A stretch of 64,000 nucleotides of DNA from Erysipelotrichaceae bacterium 66202529 (GTDB lineage Bacteria > Bacillota_I > Bacilli_A > Erysipelotrichales > Erysipelotrichaceae), in contig CP046174.1 in assembly GCA_017161075.1 (NCBI GenBank), positions 1,736,001 to 1,800,000 of the forward strand, in the 5' to 3' direction. Below are positions 26,975 to 36,946 of the stretch, in pieces. Position 1 is the stretch's first letter. Each line of letters opens with the position of its first letter. Made by a program: the position numbers and the translations under genes. The notes under the pieces were generated by a model. It searched no databases and had not been told where the DNA came from. It saw only the letters and a program-made list of their open reading frames with translations.

Positions 26975-27883
26975 CTATACTCTCCAATACGGATGGGCTG
27001 CCGCGATGATGCATTCCGCGCTTCCTGTAAGCTGAATGCATTCCTCTGGCATAACAAGGATACTTACGCCCTGTGACACGGGAAATGTACCTACGAAAAG
27101 ACTACCGGAAACCACGGAAATCACGGATGCGATGGAATACGTATTCGTATAGCTGCCGGATAAGGTGAGGTGCTGTAAAGAGAATTCCCGTTGGTCAAAG
27201 CTGGTTCCCTTTGGGAAGCTCTGTTTTTGTACATGCAGGGAGGAATCCAGATTCGCAAGTGCTTCCTTTACATGAAGTGGTCTTGTATTGCCATGCTTAT
27301 CCGTTCGTTCATAATCATATAAGCGGTAGGTGATGTTGGTGGACTGTTGAATCTCATAGATTAAGGATCCTGCGGTAAGGGCATGCATCGTACCGCTTCG
27401 GATATACACAAGGTCATGCTTCGAAACTGGAATATGATCGATCACACCATGAAAATCCTTCCTTTGCAGCGCAGTCTCAACAGCTGTTCGATGACCTGCC
27501 TTGTTCTCAGCATATACCCAGCCTTCACTTGGCTTTTCAATAAAGTACCAGGCCTCGCTTTTTCCATAGGGCAAGTGCAGCTGCTCTTTTGCATAGGTAT
27601 CGGTCGGATGAATCTGAAAGCTGACATCCTGTGCACAGGAATCAAAAGCTATGATCACAGGAAAATCCTCACCCTCTTGAAGACCGAAGGCAGAAGGATT
27701 CTTTTGTACCGCCCTGTGAAGCGTTGTCCGTTCCTTTGCATTATAAATTTCACAGTCAATTCCATCAATTCCACTCAGCGTATAAACACAGCCAATTGTC
27801 TGCGCAGCACGATCACCCTGATAGGAATGCAGACGCGTATCTCCCCAGAGGGTTTCCATCGTAATGGGACGTACAATATACAT
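26975..27883 (-). CDS. manA: Mannose-6-phosphate isomerase, class I
   Basis: A 302-residue class I phosphomannose isomerase of the short Firmicutes form. It interconverts mannose 6-phosphate and fructose 6-phosphate in the cytoplasm. The cupin zinc site is visible: FQIHPTDTYA (Gln and His ligands) near residue 90, KSEAWYFIE (Glu) near 110, and GTMHALTAGSLIYEIQQST (His) near 165, followed by the catalytic-region Arg in TYRLYDYER. The start has AGGAGGTTA just upstream on the minus strand. Besides mannose use it could feed GDP-mannose synthesis for surface sugars, but it is not part of the polysaccharide locus. Confidence 0.92.
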   Translation of the reverse strand: MYIVRPITMETLWGDTRLHSYQGDRAAQTIGCVYTLSGIDGIDCEIYNAKERTTLHRAVQKNPSAFGLQEGEDFPVIIAFDSCAQDVSFQIHPTDTYAKEQLHLPYGKSEAWYFIEKPSEGWVYAENKAGHRTAVETALQRKDFHGVIDHIPVSKHDLVYIRSGTMHALTAGSLIYEIQQSTNITYRLYDYERTDKHGNTRPLHVKEALANLDSSLHVQKQSFPKGTSFDQREFSLQHLTLSGSYTNTYSIASVISVVSGSLFVGTFPVSQGVSILVMPEECIQLTGSAECIIAAAHPYWRV

Positions 27884-28030
27884 AACATTAACCTCCTGAC
27901 TTTTCCATATCTACTGTGATTGTAGCATATCTCACTATCAGAATACAGTGGTTACCAACATAAAGAGCTTAATTCTCTTTCATCTGTTACAGCTGTCGTG
28001 ATATAATATAAATACAAAAGCTGAAAGCTG

Positions 28031-28105
28031 TGAAGCATATACCGATTGGATTGAAAATTTTAATAGAGTGCTGGTTGGTATGCTTAGTGATTATCAAATC
28101 GTCTA
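28031..28105 (+). pseudogene. Collapsed remnant of a DUF1703-type gene
   Basis: About 75 bp reads KHIPIG in one frame, like the family N-terminus (compare KRLPIGVEDF at 24558), then switches frame to read ENFNRVLVGMLSDYQIV, matching FYHGMLVGLFSNYQVL from the C-terminal part of the intact gene. This fits an internal deletion that fused the first and last parts of a paralogue. A TATAAT box just upstream (near 28000) may be its old promoter. Confidence 0.55.
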
Positions 28106-28189
28106 CAAGATACCCCTTTCCTCTGTGTAACAACTGGGGTATGATATATCAATAAGAAAAGGCAGGACTTTTCTGGATAGGAGATACTT

Positions 28190-28909
28190 ATGAAACGATG
28201 GACAGTAGAAGAGCTGGCAGGGATGATTGATCATACCTACGTCAAAGCAGATGCAACACGCAAACAGATGGAACAGCTGTGCAGTGAAGCCAGAGAATAT
28301 CATTTCGCAATGGCAGCTATCAACTCGTCACAAACCGCTCTGTGTGCAGAATTTCTGCAGGGGAGTGATGTTCATGTAGGAGCCGCCATCGGCTTTCCGC
28401 TGGGGCAGACAACCATTGCCGCCAAGGTATTTGAAGCACAGGATGCCATACACAACGGGGCGGATGAAATTGATTATATGATCAATCTTACCGAGGTTAA
28501 GGCGGGGAACTGGGACTATGTGAAGGAAGAAATGCAGCAAATCGTCACCGTATGCAGAAGCAGTAAGAGGCTGTGCAAGGTCATTTTGGAAACCTGTTAT
28601 CTGACGCAGGACGAAATCATACAGATTTGTAAAATTGCGGTTGATGTGAAACCGGACTTTGTGAAAACCTCCACCGGCTTTGGAAGCGGGGGAGCCACTG
28701 CAGAGGATGTGCAGCTGATGCGCAGGTGTGTCGGTAACGCAGTCAAGGTAAAGGCATCCGGCGGAATACGGGATGCTCTTACATTCAAGAAAATGATTGC
28801 CTGCGGAGCTTTGCGTATCGGAACAAGCGCCGGGGTGTCCATCATCAGGGAGCTGCAGACAGAAGCCTTTAAACACAGCGGTTATATTGCAATACCGGAA
28901 GAATATTAG
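28190..28909 (+). CDS. deoC: Deoxyribose-phosphate aldolase
   Basis: A 239-residue class I aldolase splitting 2-deoxyribose 5-phosphate into glyceraldehyde 3-phosphate and acetaldehyde in deoxynucleoside breakdown. Key sites are visible: IDHTYVKADAT near residue 13, GFPLGQTT near 67, DEIDYMINL with the proton-relay Asp near 95, VKTSTGF with the Schiff-base Lys near 160, and VKASGGIR with the second catalytic Lys near 190. GATAGGAG lies upstream of the ATG. No other deo genes are adjacent, so it is a stand-alone copy. A possible promoter -10 (TATGAT) lies at about 28140. Confidence 0.94.
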   Translation: MKRWTVEELAGMIDHTYVKADATRKQMEQLCSEAREYHFAMAAINSSQTALCAEFLQGSDVHVGAAIGFPLGQTTIAAKVFEAQDAIHNGADEIDYMINLTEVKAGNWDYVKEEMQQIVTVCRSSKRLCKVILETCYLTQDEIIQICKIAVDVKPDFVKTSTGFGSGGATAEDVQLMRRCVGNAVKVKASGGIRDALTFKKMIACGALRIGTSAGVSIIRELQTEAFKHSGYIAIPEEY

Positions 28910-29092
28910 ACAATGACTGTAACGGCTCCACACTGAAACGTATTCAAAATTATAGAGCTGCTGCATACGGCATAAGCGAGCAGCTGATACCATAATGCAA
29001 AAACAGATGTCTGTAAATAAGAGACAGGATTGCGTAGAATAGAAAAATGAAAATATTTTCACAAAATAATGTAACGGAATTACAGAAATGCA

Positions 29093-29420
29093 TTGACAAT
29101 TTACAGAAAATGCTTTATCCTTTTGATAGTGACTACAAAACCAAAGGCAAGGATCGGGACAAGCATAGGAACCTTCTGCTGTAGAGAACCGCTGGCTGGT
29201 GAAAAGCGGCGCAGAAATCTTATCCACTCACCCGTAAGCTGTAACCTGAACACATTTTGAAATGTCAGTAAACGTTACCGTCTGCTCACACGTTACCGTG
29301 AGAACATATTCGAAGTCTGGATATGTGAGGGGAATGATATTTTTTATCATTCAAAAAGAGTGGTACCGCGGAATTGGTGATAAACTTCCGTCTCTTAGCT
29401 TAGAGATGGGAGTTTTTTTG
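29093..29420 (+). promoter_or_regulatory. T-box leader controlling the leu operon, with promoter
   Basis: A TTGACA at 29093-29098 with a weak TTTATC-type -10 begins the leader. Stem I can be drawn as GGAT (29151)/ATCC (29222), TCTGC/GCAGA and CCGCT/AGCGG. The specifier-side internal loop AATCTT (29217-29221 region) contains CTT (Leu) and, in another register, ATC (Ile). The T-box TGGTACCGCGG is at 29361, and the terminator hairpin at about 29384-29412 is followed by a run of T. Uncharged tRNA, most likely tRNA-Leu given the genes downstream, would pair with the specifier and T-box and allow readthrough into leuA. Confidence 0.88.
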
Positions 29421-29439
29421 TTACAATAAGGAGGACAGG

Positions 29440-31137
29440 ATGATGGAAGGATATCAGAAGTACAAAAGACAGTATTTTTTACCACCAAAGCCTTGTATGG
29501 ACTGGGCAGAAAAAGAGTATATAGAAAAAGCACCGCAGTGGTGCAGTGTGGATTTGCGGGATGGCAATCAGGCATTGATCATACCGATGAGTCTGGATGA
29601 AAAAATCGAGTTTTTCCAGCTGCTTGTCGAGGTTGGCTTCAAGGAAATTGAAATCGGCTTTCCGGCAGCAAGTCAGACAGAGTTTGAATTTCTGCGAAAG
29701 CTGATTGATGAAAATCTGATTCCGGATGATGTAACGGTTCAGGTGCTGACACAGGCCAGAGAGCATATTATCCGCAGAACCTTTGAGGCAGTCAAGGGCG
29801 CCAAAAATGCGGTGATTCATTTATATAACTCCACATCACTGGCACAGCGCGAGCAGGTATTTAAAAAATCAAAGGAAGAAATCCTGAATATCGCCGTGGA
29901 GGGTGCCAAGCTGTTAAAGAAGCTGACAGAGGAGGACGGCGGGAATTACCGCTTTGAATACTCTCCGGAAAGCTTTACCGGAACAGAGGTGGACTATGCG
30001 CTGGAGGTCTGCAATGCCGTATTGGATATCTGGGAGCCAACCCCAGAGCATAAGGTCATTATCAATCTTCCGGTAACCGTGGAAATGAGCATGCCGCATA
30101 TTTACGCACAGCAGATTGAATATATGTGCAAGCATATGAAATATCGTGAGAATGTCATCGTATCCCTGCATCCGCATAATGACCGCGGTTGTGGTGTTGC
30201 AGATACGGAAATGGGCATTCTGGCAGGTGCAGACCGCATCGAGGGGACGCTGTTCGGCAATGGGGAGCGTACCGGAAATGTGGATATCATCACCCTGGCA
30301 ATGAACATGTATGCCATGGGGGTTGATCCGCAGCTGGACTTCACCAACATGCCGCGTATCGTGGAAATATACGAGCGCTGTACCCGTATGCAGGTACACA
30401 TGCGACAGCCGTATGCAGGGCAGCTGGTATTTGCAGCCTTCTCCGGCTCCCATCAGGATGCCATTGCGAAGGGCATGCATTATCGTGACGAGAAGGATCC
30501 CAATCACTGGACAGTACCATATCTGCCAATCGATCCAAGAGATGTCGGCCGAGTATATGAAACCGATGTTATCCGTATCAATTCTCAATCTGGTAAGGGC
30601 GGTATCGGCTATATGCTGGAGGAATACTACGGCTATGATTTGCCATCCGATATGCGCGAGCAGGTCGGCTATTATATGAAGGATGTATCCGACCACGAGC
30701 ATAAAGAGCTGCTGCCGAATGAAATCAATGATCTGTTCCAGAAGGAATACATGAATGTCAATGCACCCTATGCACTTAACGATTATCACTTTGTCCGTCA
30801 GGGAGATATTGTAACCGTAACGATGAATATCACCTATGCAGGAAAAACGCAATTCATCACCGCCACAGGAAACGGCCGTCTGGATGCCGTCAGCAACGCC
30901 CTTCGCGACAATATGAATCTGACCTTCGATATCCTGGACTACAAGGAGCATGCATTGAGTAAGGGCTCCTCATCCAGAGCGGTGTCCTATGTGGAAATCA
31001 TCGACTGCCGCAAAATGAATCAATGGGGTGTGGGAGTGCATGACGATATCATCGCATCCAGTGTACAGGCATTATTCTCTGCCATCAACCGGGCAGTGGC
31101 ACAGCGCCGTGAGGCAGAACAAGAAGCAAAAGCTTAA
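29440..31137 (+). CDS. leuA: 2-isopropylmalate synthase
   Basis: First committed enzyme of leucine synthesis, joining acetyl-CoA and 2-ketoisovalerate. At 565 residues it belongs to the longer LeuA2 branch shared with actinobacteria and fungi. The TIM-barrel metal site is visible in [11 protein letters not shown] near residue 37 and [11 protein letters not shown] near 240, with [17 protein letters not shown] sequence after FGNGERTGN near 272. The C-terminal allosteric domain (about 430-560) has the regulatory fold with [20 protein letters not shown] precedes the tandem ATG codons at 29440/29443. It lies 20 nt downstream of the T-box terminator. Confidence 0.94.
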   Translation: MMEGYQKYKRQYFLPPKPCMDWAEKEYIEKAPQWCSVDLRDGNQALIIPMSLDEKIEFFQLLVEVGFKEIEIGFPAASQTEFEFLRKLIDENLIPDDVTVQVLTQAREHIIRRTFEAVKGAKNAVIHLYNSTSLAQREQVFKKSKEEILNIAVEGAKLLKKLTEEDGGNYRFEYSPESFTGTEVDYALEVCNAVLDIWEPTPEHKVIINLPVTVEMSMPHIYAQQIEYMCKHMKYRENVIVSLHPHNDRGCGVADTEMGILAGADRIEGTLFGNGERTGNVDIITLAMNMYAMGVDPQLDFTNMPRIVEIYERCTRMQVHMRQPYAGQLVFAAFSGSHQDAIAKGMHYRDEKDPNHWTVPYLPIDPRDVGRVYETDVIRINSQSGKGGIGYMLEEYYGYDLPSDMREQVGYYMKDVSDHEHKELLPNEINDLFQKEYMNVNAPYALNDYHFVRQGDIVTVTMNITYAGKTQFITATGNGRLDAVSNALRDNMNLTFDILDYKEHALSKGSSSRAVSYVEIIDCRKMNQWGVGVHDDIIASSVQALFSAINRAVAQRREAEQEAKA

Positions 31138-31163
31138 ACAATAAAAGCAGGAGGAAAACCATA

Positions 31164-32429
31164 ATGGGAATGACAATGACACAGAAAATTCTGGCAGCAC
31201 ATGCCGGTCTGGATCACGTAGAGGCAGGACAGCTGATTGAGGTGAATCTGGATATGGTACTGGGAAATGATATCACATCCCCGGTTGCTATTAAGGAATT
31301 TGAAAAATACGGCTTTACACAGGTATTTGATCCAGGCAAAATCAGCATGGTAATGGATCACTTTGCACCGAATAAGGATATCAAGGCGGCTCAGCAGTGC
31401 AAGGCCTGCCGTACCTTTGCCTATGCTAAGAACATTGAACACTTTTACGATGTCGGGGAAATGGGAATCGAGCATGCTCTGCTTCCGGAAAAGGGAATCG
31501 TAGGGCCGGGGGAATGCATCATCGGTGCAGATTCCCATACCTGTACGTACGGTGCGCTGAACGCATTCTCAACAGGTGTGGGCAGTACGGATATGGCCGC
31601 AGGAATGGCAACCGGCAAATGCTGGTTCAAAATTCCGGAAGCTATTAAATTCGATCTGCGCGGAAAGCTTGCGCCGCATGTCAGCGGGAAGGATGTTATT
31701 TTACACATCATCGGTATGATCGGTGTGGACGGTGCCTTATATAAATCCATGGAATTCAGTGGCATCGGGTTACAGAGCCTGAGCATGGATGATCGTCTGT
31801 GTATGGCAAATATGGCAATCGAGGCCGGTGCTAAAAACGGAATCTTCGCATTTGATGAGATTACAGAGGCTTATGTCAAGGAGCGTGTACAGCGCCCGTA
31901 TAAAACCTATGAAGCGGATGCAGATGCGGAATACAGCAATGTGTACCATTTGGATTTAAGCCAAATCACACATACAGTAGCCTTCCCGCATCTTCCGGAA
32001 AATACAAAGACGATAGATGAAATAAAGGAATCGGTTGTCATTGACCAGGTTGTCATTGGCTCCTGTACCAATGGCCGGCTGTCCGATATGAAGGAGGCTG
32101 CTGAAATTCTGAAGGGAAAACACGTTGCCAAGGGCGTGCGTGCCATCATCATTCCGGCAACCCAGGAAATCTACAAGCAGTGTATCCAACTGGGCTATAC
32201 GGAAATCTTCATCGATGCAGGCTGCGTTGTATCAACACCGACCTGCGGGCCTTGCCTGGGTGGCTATATGGGAATCCTGGCAGAGAATGAACGCTGTGTT
32301 GCGACAACGAACCGGAACTTTGTCGGCCGTATGGGGCATGTGGATTCCGAGGTTTATCTGGCAAGCCCAGCTGTAGCGGCAGCCAGTGCCATTATGGGCA
32401 GAATAGCAGCACCAAAGGAGGTAGCGTAA
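31164..32429 (+). CDS. leuC: 3-isopropylmalate dehydratase, large subunit
   Basis: A 421-residue aconitase-family subunit that, with LeuD, isomerises 2-isopropylmalate to 3-isopropylmalate. The [4Fe-4S] ligands are visible as [13 protein letters not shown] near residue 297 and [13 protein letters not shown] near 357 (CxxC). [20 protein letters not shown] near 125 is also conserved. The 421-residue length is the archaeal/clostridial LeuC type rather than the longer enterobacterial form. An AGGAGG lies upstream of the ATG. The leuD ATG follows the stop after 2 nt. Confidence 0.95.
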   Translation: MGMTMTQKILAAHAGLDHVEAGQLIEVNLDMVLGNDITSPVAIKEFEKYGFTQVFDPGKISMVMDHFAPNKDIKAAQQCKACRTFAYAKNIEHFYDVGEMGIEHALLPEKGIVGPGECIIGADSHTCTYGALNAFSTGVGSTDMAAGMATGKCWFKIPEAIKFDLRGKLAPHVSGKDVILHIIGMIGVDGALYKSMEFSGIGLQSLSMDDRLCMANMAIEAGAKNGIFAFDEITEAYVKERVQRPYKTYEADADAEYSNVYHLDLSQITHTVAFPHLPENTKTIDEIKESVVIDQVVIGSCTNGRLSDMKEAAEILKGKHVAKGVRAIIIPATQEIYKQCIQLGYTEIFIDAGCVVSTPTCGPCLGGYMGILAENERCVATTNRNFVGRMGHVDSEVYLASPAVAAASAIMGRIAAPKEVA

Positions 32430-32431
32430 GT

Positions 32432-32923
32432 ATGAATGCAAATGGAACAGCACATAAATACGGAGATAATGTCGATACCGATGTTATCATTCCTGCAAGA
32501 TATCTGAATACCAGTGATCCTAAAGAGCTGGCAGAAAAATGCATGTGTGATATCGATGCGGACTTTGTGAAGAAAATCAAACCGGACGATATCATGGTGG
32601 CAGGCTTTAACTTCGGTTGCGGAAGTAGTCGCGAGCATGCACCGATCGCCATTAAGGCAAGCGGCATCTCCTGTGTAATTGCCAAAAGCTTTGCGCGTAT
32701 CTTCTACCGCAATGCCATTAACATCGGTCTGCCGATCCTGGAATGTGTGGAGGCGAGTGAACGCATTGATGATAAGGATGAAGTGGAAATCAATTTTGAT
32801 ACCGGAGAAATCATAAATAAAACAAAAAATGAAACCTATCAGGCACAGCCGTTTCCTGCATTTATTCAGAATATTATGCAGCATAACGGATTACTGAATG
32901 CCATTAAAGAGGGAGGAAAATAG
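32432..32923 (+). CDS. leuD: 3-isopropylmalate dehydratase, small subunit
   Basis: A 163-residue swivel-domain subunit, partner of LeuC. The substrate-recognition loop [19 protein letters not shown] is at residues 66-84. The N-terminus has the family pattern [15 protein letters not shown]. The start lies 2 nt after leuC, with AAAGGAGGTAGCG overlapping the leuC end as ribosome site, so synthesis of the two subunits is coupled. Confidence 0.95.
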   Translation: MNANGTAHKYGDNVDTDVIIPARYLNTSDPKELAEKCMCDIDADFVKKIKPDDIMVAGFNFGCGSSREHAPIAIKASGISCVIAKSFARIFYRNAINIGLPILECVEASERIDDKDEVEINFDTGEIINKTKNETYQAQPFPAFIQNIMQHNGLLNAIKEGGK

Positions 32924-32924
32924 G

Positions 32925-34004
32925 ATGGAGAAGCAGATTGCGGTCATACCGGGAGACGGGATTGGCCCGGAAATTGTCAAAGAGGCGGTGAAGGTACTGG
33001 ATGTCATTGCGAAGAAATATGGACACCGCTTTGTATATACGCAGGTAGCTGCCGGAGGATGTGCCATTGATGCATACGGAACCTCTCTTCCTCAGGAAAG
33101 TCTGGATGCCTGCCTGGCAAGTGACAGCGTGCTGCTGGGGGCAGTCGGCGGGCCGAAATGGGATGCTGTTGATCCATCCATACGCCCGGAAAAGGCACTG
33201 CTGAGCATCCGTAAGGAGCTTGGTCTGTATGCGAACCTGCGTCCTGCAAAAATTTTCGCAGAGCTGTCCGATGCCTCTCCGCTGCGTAAGGATATCGTGG
33301 CAAACGGCATTGATTTTATGGTCGTTCGTGAATTGATCGGCGGTGTGTATTTCGGTGAAAAAAGTACGGTTGAAAAGAACGGTGAACTGTATGCCAGTGA
33401 CAATATGTGTTATTACGAGCATGAAATCCGCAGAATTGCACATACAGCCTTCCAGACGGCACGGAAAAGGGGAGGCCGTGTTATTTCCGTCGATAAGGCA
33501 AATGTGCTTGACACTTCCCGTTTATGGCGTAAAATCGTAAGTGAAGTCGCAAATGAGTATCCGGATGTGACGCTTTCTCATATGCTGGTGGATAATGCCG
33601 CCATGCAGATTGTGAAGGATCCATCCCAGTTTGATGTGGTCGTGACAGAAAATATGTTCGGGGATATATTGAGTGATGAGGCCAGCATGATTACCGGCTC
33701 CATCGGTCTGATTCCAAGTGCATCATTAGGCGAAACAAAGCGCGGTATGTATGAGCCGATTCACGGCTCTGCACCGGATATCGCAGGGCAGAACATCGCC
33801 AATCCGATCGGTACAATACTTGCCGCCGGCATGATGTTGAAATATGCTTTCGATATGGATGAGGAATATGCAGCGATAGAGGCTGCTGTGGAAGAAGCAT
33901 TGCGCAGAGGATACCGAACAAAGGATATCATGGAAGAAGGAAAAACATATCAGACATGTTCCCAGATGGGAGATACGATTGCGGAACTGATTACAAACGC
34001 ATAG
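32925..34004 (+). CDS. leuB: 3-isopropylmalate dehydrogenase
   Basis: A 359-residue NAD-dependent decarboxylating dehydrogenase. Marks are IPGDGIGPEIVKEAVKVL at the start, LLGAVGGPKWDAVDPSIRPE near residue 68, RELIGGVYFGEK near 135, DNAAMQIVKDPSQFDVVV near 215 and YEPIHGSAPDIAGQNIANPI near 272. A longer in-frame reading from 32898 would run into leuD; ATG 32925 is placed right after GGGAGG and one nucleotide past the leuD stop. It completes the pathway LeuA to LeuB; the final transamination is not encoded here. Confidence 0.95.
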   Translation: MEKQIAVIPGDGIGPEIVKEAVKVLDVIAKKYGHRFVYTQVAAGGCAIDAYGTSLPQESLDACLASDSVLLGAVGGPKWDAVDPSIRPEKALLSIRKELGLYANLRPAKIFAELSDASPLRKDIVANGIDFMVVRELIGGVYFGEKSTVEKNGELYASDNMCYYEHEIRRIAHTAFQTARKRGGRVISVDKANVLDTSRLWRKIVSEVANEYPDVTLSHMLVDNAAMQIVKDPSQFDVVVTENMFGDILSDEASMITGSIGLIPSASLGETKRGMYEPIHGSAPDIAGQNIANPIGTILAAGMMLKYAFDMDEEYAAIEAAVEEALRRGYRTKDIMEEGKTYQTCSQMGDTIAELITNA

Positions 34005-34028
34005 GAAGTGCAAAGGAGAGCAGACAGC

Positions 34029-35180
34029 ATGTTAATTAAGAATGGAACAATCAATACGATGGCGGCAAGCGGTATCATCAAAGCGGATATCCGTGTACAA
34101 GATGGAAGGATTGCGGCAGTAGGTGAAAATCTGAAGGAGGAGGCCGGAGAGCTGATTATTGACGCTTCCGGTAAGCAGGTTTTCCCAGGCATGGTGGAAG
34201 CACACTGCCATCTGGGAATGGAAGAAAGCGCCATTCGCGGAGAAGGCGACGACGTGAATGAAATGAGTGATCCGATTACACCGCAGGTACGTGCTATTGA
34301 CGGCTGTAACCCGCTGGATGAAACGATTGTCAATGCCCGCAATGCCGGAATCACCACAGTAGCCGCAGGCCCGGGAAGTGCCAATGTCATCGGCGGTACC
34401 TTCATGGCCTATAAGACGTATGGCGTCAGCATCGATGAGATGGTCATCCAAAATCCGGTGGCAATGAAATGTGCCTTTGGAGAAAATCCAAAGCGTGTTT
34501 ATCAGGACAGCCGGATCAAAACCAGAATGAACATCGCGGCGCTGCTGCGGGAAACGCTGGCAAAAACAAAGGAATACATCGCAAAAAAGGAAGCCGCAAA
34601 CAATGATCCACTAAAAATGCCGGTTTACGATATGAAGCTGGAGGCAATGATTCCGGTTATCAAAAAGGAGCTGCCGTTGAAATGCCATGCGCATCGTGCA
34701 GATGATATTCTGACGGTGATTCGTATCGCAAAGGAATTTGATGTCCGTGTGACACTGGATCATTGCACAGATGGTGAAATCATTAAAGCCCAGGTGAAGG
34801 CGAGCGGTTATCCGGCAATCGTCGGGCCATCCCTGACACATAAATCAAAATTCGAGCTGGCAAACAAATCCTTTACAACACCGGGTGTGCTGTGTAAGGA
34901 GGGTATTCTGATCGCTATTACGACGGATTCCCCTGTTGTACCACAGGAGTATCTGCCACTTTGTGCAGCACTGGCTATGAAGGACGGTCTGCCGCAGGAA
35001 GAAGCCCTGAAGGCGATTACCATTAACCCGGCAAAGATTCTGGGACTGGATAAACGCATTGGAAGCATCGAGGAGGGGAAGGATGCGGATATCATAATCT
35101 GTGACAGCTCCCTGTTGGATACTCAGAATATTATACGTTATACGATCATTAACGGGGAAATCGCTTATCAGAATGCATAA
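34029..35180 (+). CDS. Amidohydrolase family protein (imidazolonepropionase/dipeptidase-like)
   Basis: A 383-residue metal-dependent hydrolase. The N-terminal beta sandwich (LIKNGTINTMAASGI) is followed by GMVEAHCHLGMEE with the first HxH metal pair near residue 60, LKCHAHRADDI near 222, LDHCTDG near 244 and ITTDSPVV with the conserved Asp near 305. It ends with the typical IGSIEEGKDADIIICD strand region. ATG 34029 follows AAAGGAGAG; a reading from 34008 lacks a ribosome site. The gene is 24 nt after leuB and ends at a terminator, so it shares the leucine T-box transcript. The substrate is unknown; no role in leucine synthesis is established. Confidence 0.82.
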   Translation: MLIKNGTINTMAASGIIKADIRVQDGRIAAVGENLKEEAGELIIDASGKQVFPGMVEAHCHLGMEESAIRGEGDDVNEMSDPITPQVRAIDGCNPLDETIVNARNAGITTVAAGPGSANVIGGTFMAYKTYGVSIDEMVIQNPVAMKCAFGENPKRVYQDSRIKTRMNIAALLRETLAKTKEYIAKKEAANNDPLKMPVYDMKLEAMIPVIKKELPLKCHAHRADDILTVIRIAKEFDVRVTLDHCTDGEIIKAQVKASGYPAIVGPSLTHKSKFELANKSFTTPGVLCKEGILIAITTDSPVVPQEYLPLCAALAMKDGLPQEEALKAITINPAKILGLDKRIGSIEEGKDADIIICDSSLLDTQNIIRYTIINGEIAYQNA

Positions 35181-35181
35181 T

Positions 35182-35213
35182 GAAAAAAGAAGGACGAATT
35201 GTTCTTCTTTTTC
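35182..35213 (+). terminator. Terminator of the leu operon
   Basis: A run of A and AGAAG pairs with CTTCT and a T run around CGAATTG, starting directly after the amidohydrolase stop. Confidence 0.65.
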
Positions 35214-35552
35214 TTATGGAAATCCGATTCCCCTTTTAAAAGATGCTGGTTATGATCAAATATACATCTTTCATAAGGAAAACACCGTCAAAAATCAGTG
35301 AAACGCATATCTATTACCGTAAAACACATGGTGATTTCATTTTTTTCGGATTTTATGTGTGAAATATTGTAAAAAGATGGCAATTCTTTTATAATATCAA
35401 TGGATGTATATAAAAAAGCATACTTTATGAAATAGGCATATTTTAGAAGGAAACAGACGTTTTCCTATAAAAAAAGCGGTAAAACCGGTAAAAAACACAC
35501 TGTCTATTTACGTATAATTTTATAGATATACACAAGGAAATGGGGCGAAGTC
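35214..35552 (+). other. Non-coding stretch with possible coding scrap and promoter
   Basis: From about 35212 to 35301 one frame reads SYGNPIPLLKDAGYDQIYIF and then HKENTVKNQ before a stop, which faintly resembles the strand-helix-strand end of patatin-like proteins. Nothing upstream supports a gene, so it is at most a scrap. The rest is AT-rich. A TATAAT at 35513-35518 precedes the small gene at 35553. Confidence 0.3.
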
Positions 35553-35786
35553 ATGAAGGATGCACTGCTGGATTATATATTTGAAAATAGCGATATCGCT
35601 TATATTTCTGACCTTCGGCAGAAGCTGATATTTCAGGAATATGCGGATATAATTTTCCGCATCGATGATCATCAGTTCTCTGTTCAGGAATGGAATTATG
35701 TATACCAGTATTTGACGGGAGAGGATATTGAATTTTCTGCAGTTAGCGATGTGAAGAAGGCACTGCAGAAATGGCAGCGGAAATAG
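35553..35786 (+). CDS. Small hypothetical protein, 77 residues
   Basis: A soluble acidic-aromatic protein of 77 residues that I do not recognise. It starts DALLDYIFENSDIAYISDLR, has the central HQFSVQEWNYVYQYLTGEDI, and ends with a basic tail. It has no membrane segment, Cys pairs or known motif. Predicted helices dominate. A TATAAT-type -10 lies 35 nt upstream, and GGGGCGAAG gives a fair ribosome site. It sits alone between the leu operon terminator and a strong hairpin, so it is likely its own transcript. Confidence 0.55.
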   Translation: MKDALLDYIFENSDIAYISDLRQKLIFQEYADIIFRIDDHQFSVQEWNYVYQYLTGEDIEFSAVSDVKKALQKWQRK

Positions 35787-35905
35787 GCACAGCATAGTTC
35801 TATGACAGCTTACTGAATTTTATTAGGAATCACATCCAGCTGATAATGTCGAAGCGTTTCATGGAATGGATTCCATGCTGGTGATTATCTAAAAAACGGT
35901 ATGTA

Positions 35906-35950
35906 AAAGGATGCAATATCATCTGGTGTGAGGATGATATTGCATCCTTT
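35906..35950. terminator. Strong symmetrical hairpin terminator
   Basis: An 18-bp nearly perfect stem (AAAGGATGCAATATCATC and its complement) encloses a short loop, with A and T at the outer ends. It lies between convergent genes (small ORF at 35553 and the LysR gene) and can stop transcription from both sides. Confidence 0.75.
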
Positions 35951-36049
35951 ATGTTTATGCGATGATGCTGCCTGTTTTCAAGTAAGAAGTGTATCGCAGA
36001 GAGATTTCTTTCCCTTAGAATTTCTATGCAATTCATCCTTCCTATTTGA

Positions 36050-36946
36050 TTATTCTTTTGCCTGAATGCTGGCACAGACGCGTTGACAGGTAGTGATAAA
36101 GTCCTGTAATCCTGCATGGAGATGCTTATTGGAATGAAAAATAATATAATAATCGCGTTGAAAGGATACATCCGATAAATACAACCGGGTGACAATACCT
36201 GCTTCCAGTTCAGCCTTTACCATCTGATAGGGGAGAATGGAAATGCCGAAGCCATATTGTACTCCTTTAACAAGTGCCCTTGTACTGGCGCTTTCCCAGA
36301 TGGGATGCAGTTGAATATCGTGTACCTTCATGATGGAATCCAATATTTCTCTTGTACCGCTTCCTTTTTCTCTCAGTAAAAAGGCTTCCTGTGCGATATC
36401 CTGCAGGCACAGCTTCTCTTTTTCTGCCAGCGGATGATCCAATGCACATATGACGGCAAGCTCATCCTTGAAAAAGGATATTTTTTGTATATGCTCATGT
36501 GTCGGTATGCCCTCAATCAGAGCGAGATCCAGCTGGTTGGATGCGATTGCTTCCTCCAGAATGCTGGAATTTTCAATAAGAATCTGTGTGCGTCGTTTTG
36601 GATAATGCTGCTTGTAGCTTATCAGACATTCACAGAGAAGACTGTTGGCAATCGTGATGCTGGAGCCGATGCTCATACGCTCCATATCGCTCCAGTGCTC
36701 CATACTGTTTTCCATTTCCTCAAACAGTGCTGTGATATGTCCGGCATATTTGAGAAATTTTTCTCCGTCACTAGTCAGATACAGTCTGCGTGAAATTCTG
36801 TCAAACAGCTGCAGCTGATAGGTTTCCTCCAGCTCACGGATGGCAAGGGAAACAGAGGGCTGTGCCATGTGCAGCTTTTCAGCGGCTCTGGTAATGCTTC
36901 CCCAGGTGCATACCGCTACAAAAATACGCAAATGTCGTAGGGTCAT
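36050..36946 (-). CDS. LysR-family transcriptional regulator
   Basis: A 298-residue LysR protein. The winged HTH fills residues 1-60 (RHLRIFVAVCTWGSITRAAE, then LHMAQPSVSLAIRELEE). The effector-binding domain (about 88-290) has the usual two-lobed pattern with IGSSITIANSLL and LALIEGIPTH. It is divergently transcribed from the two chromate-type transporter genes with a 99-bp AT-rich gap, the classic arrangement of a LysR regulator and its target. The effector is unknown; CysL-like sulfur or oxyanion sensing is one possibility. Confidence 0.9.
   Translation of the reverse strand: MTLRHLRIFVAVCTWGSITRAAEKLHMAQPSVSLAIRELEETYQLQLFDRISRRLYLTSDGEKFLKYAGHITALFEEMENSMEHWSDMERMSIGSSITIANSLLCECLISYKQHYPKRRTQILIENSSILEEAIASNQLDLALIEGIPTHEHIQKISFFKDELAVICALDHPLAEKEKLCLQDIAQEAFLLREKGSGTREILDSIMKVHDIQLHPIWESASTRALVKGVQYGFGISILPYQMVKAELEAGIVTRLYLSDVSFQRDYYIIFHSNKHLHAGLQDFITTCQRVCASIQAKE

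Noticed and set aside
28328..29227. A 299-codon open frame on the minus strand
   Set aside because: It covers the reverse of deoC and the T-box leader and shows no protein features.
29914..30951. A 345-codon open frame on the minus strand
   Set aside because: It lies opposite leuA and is a codon-bias shadow.
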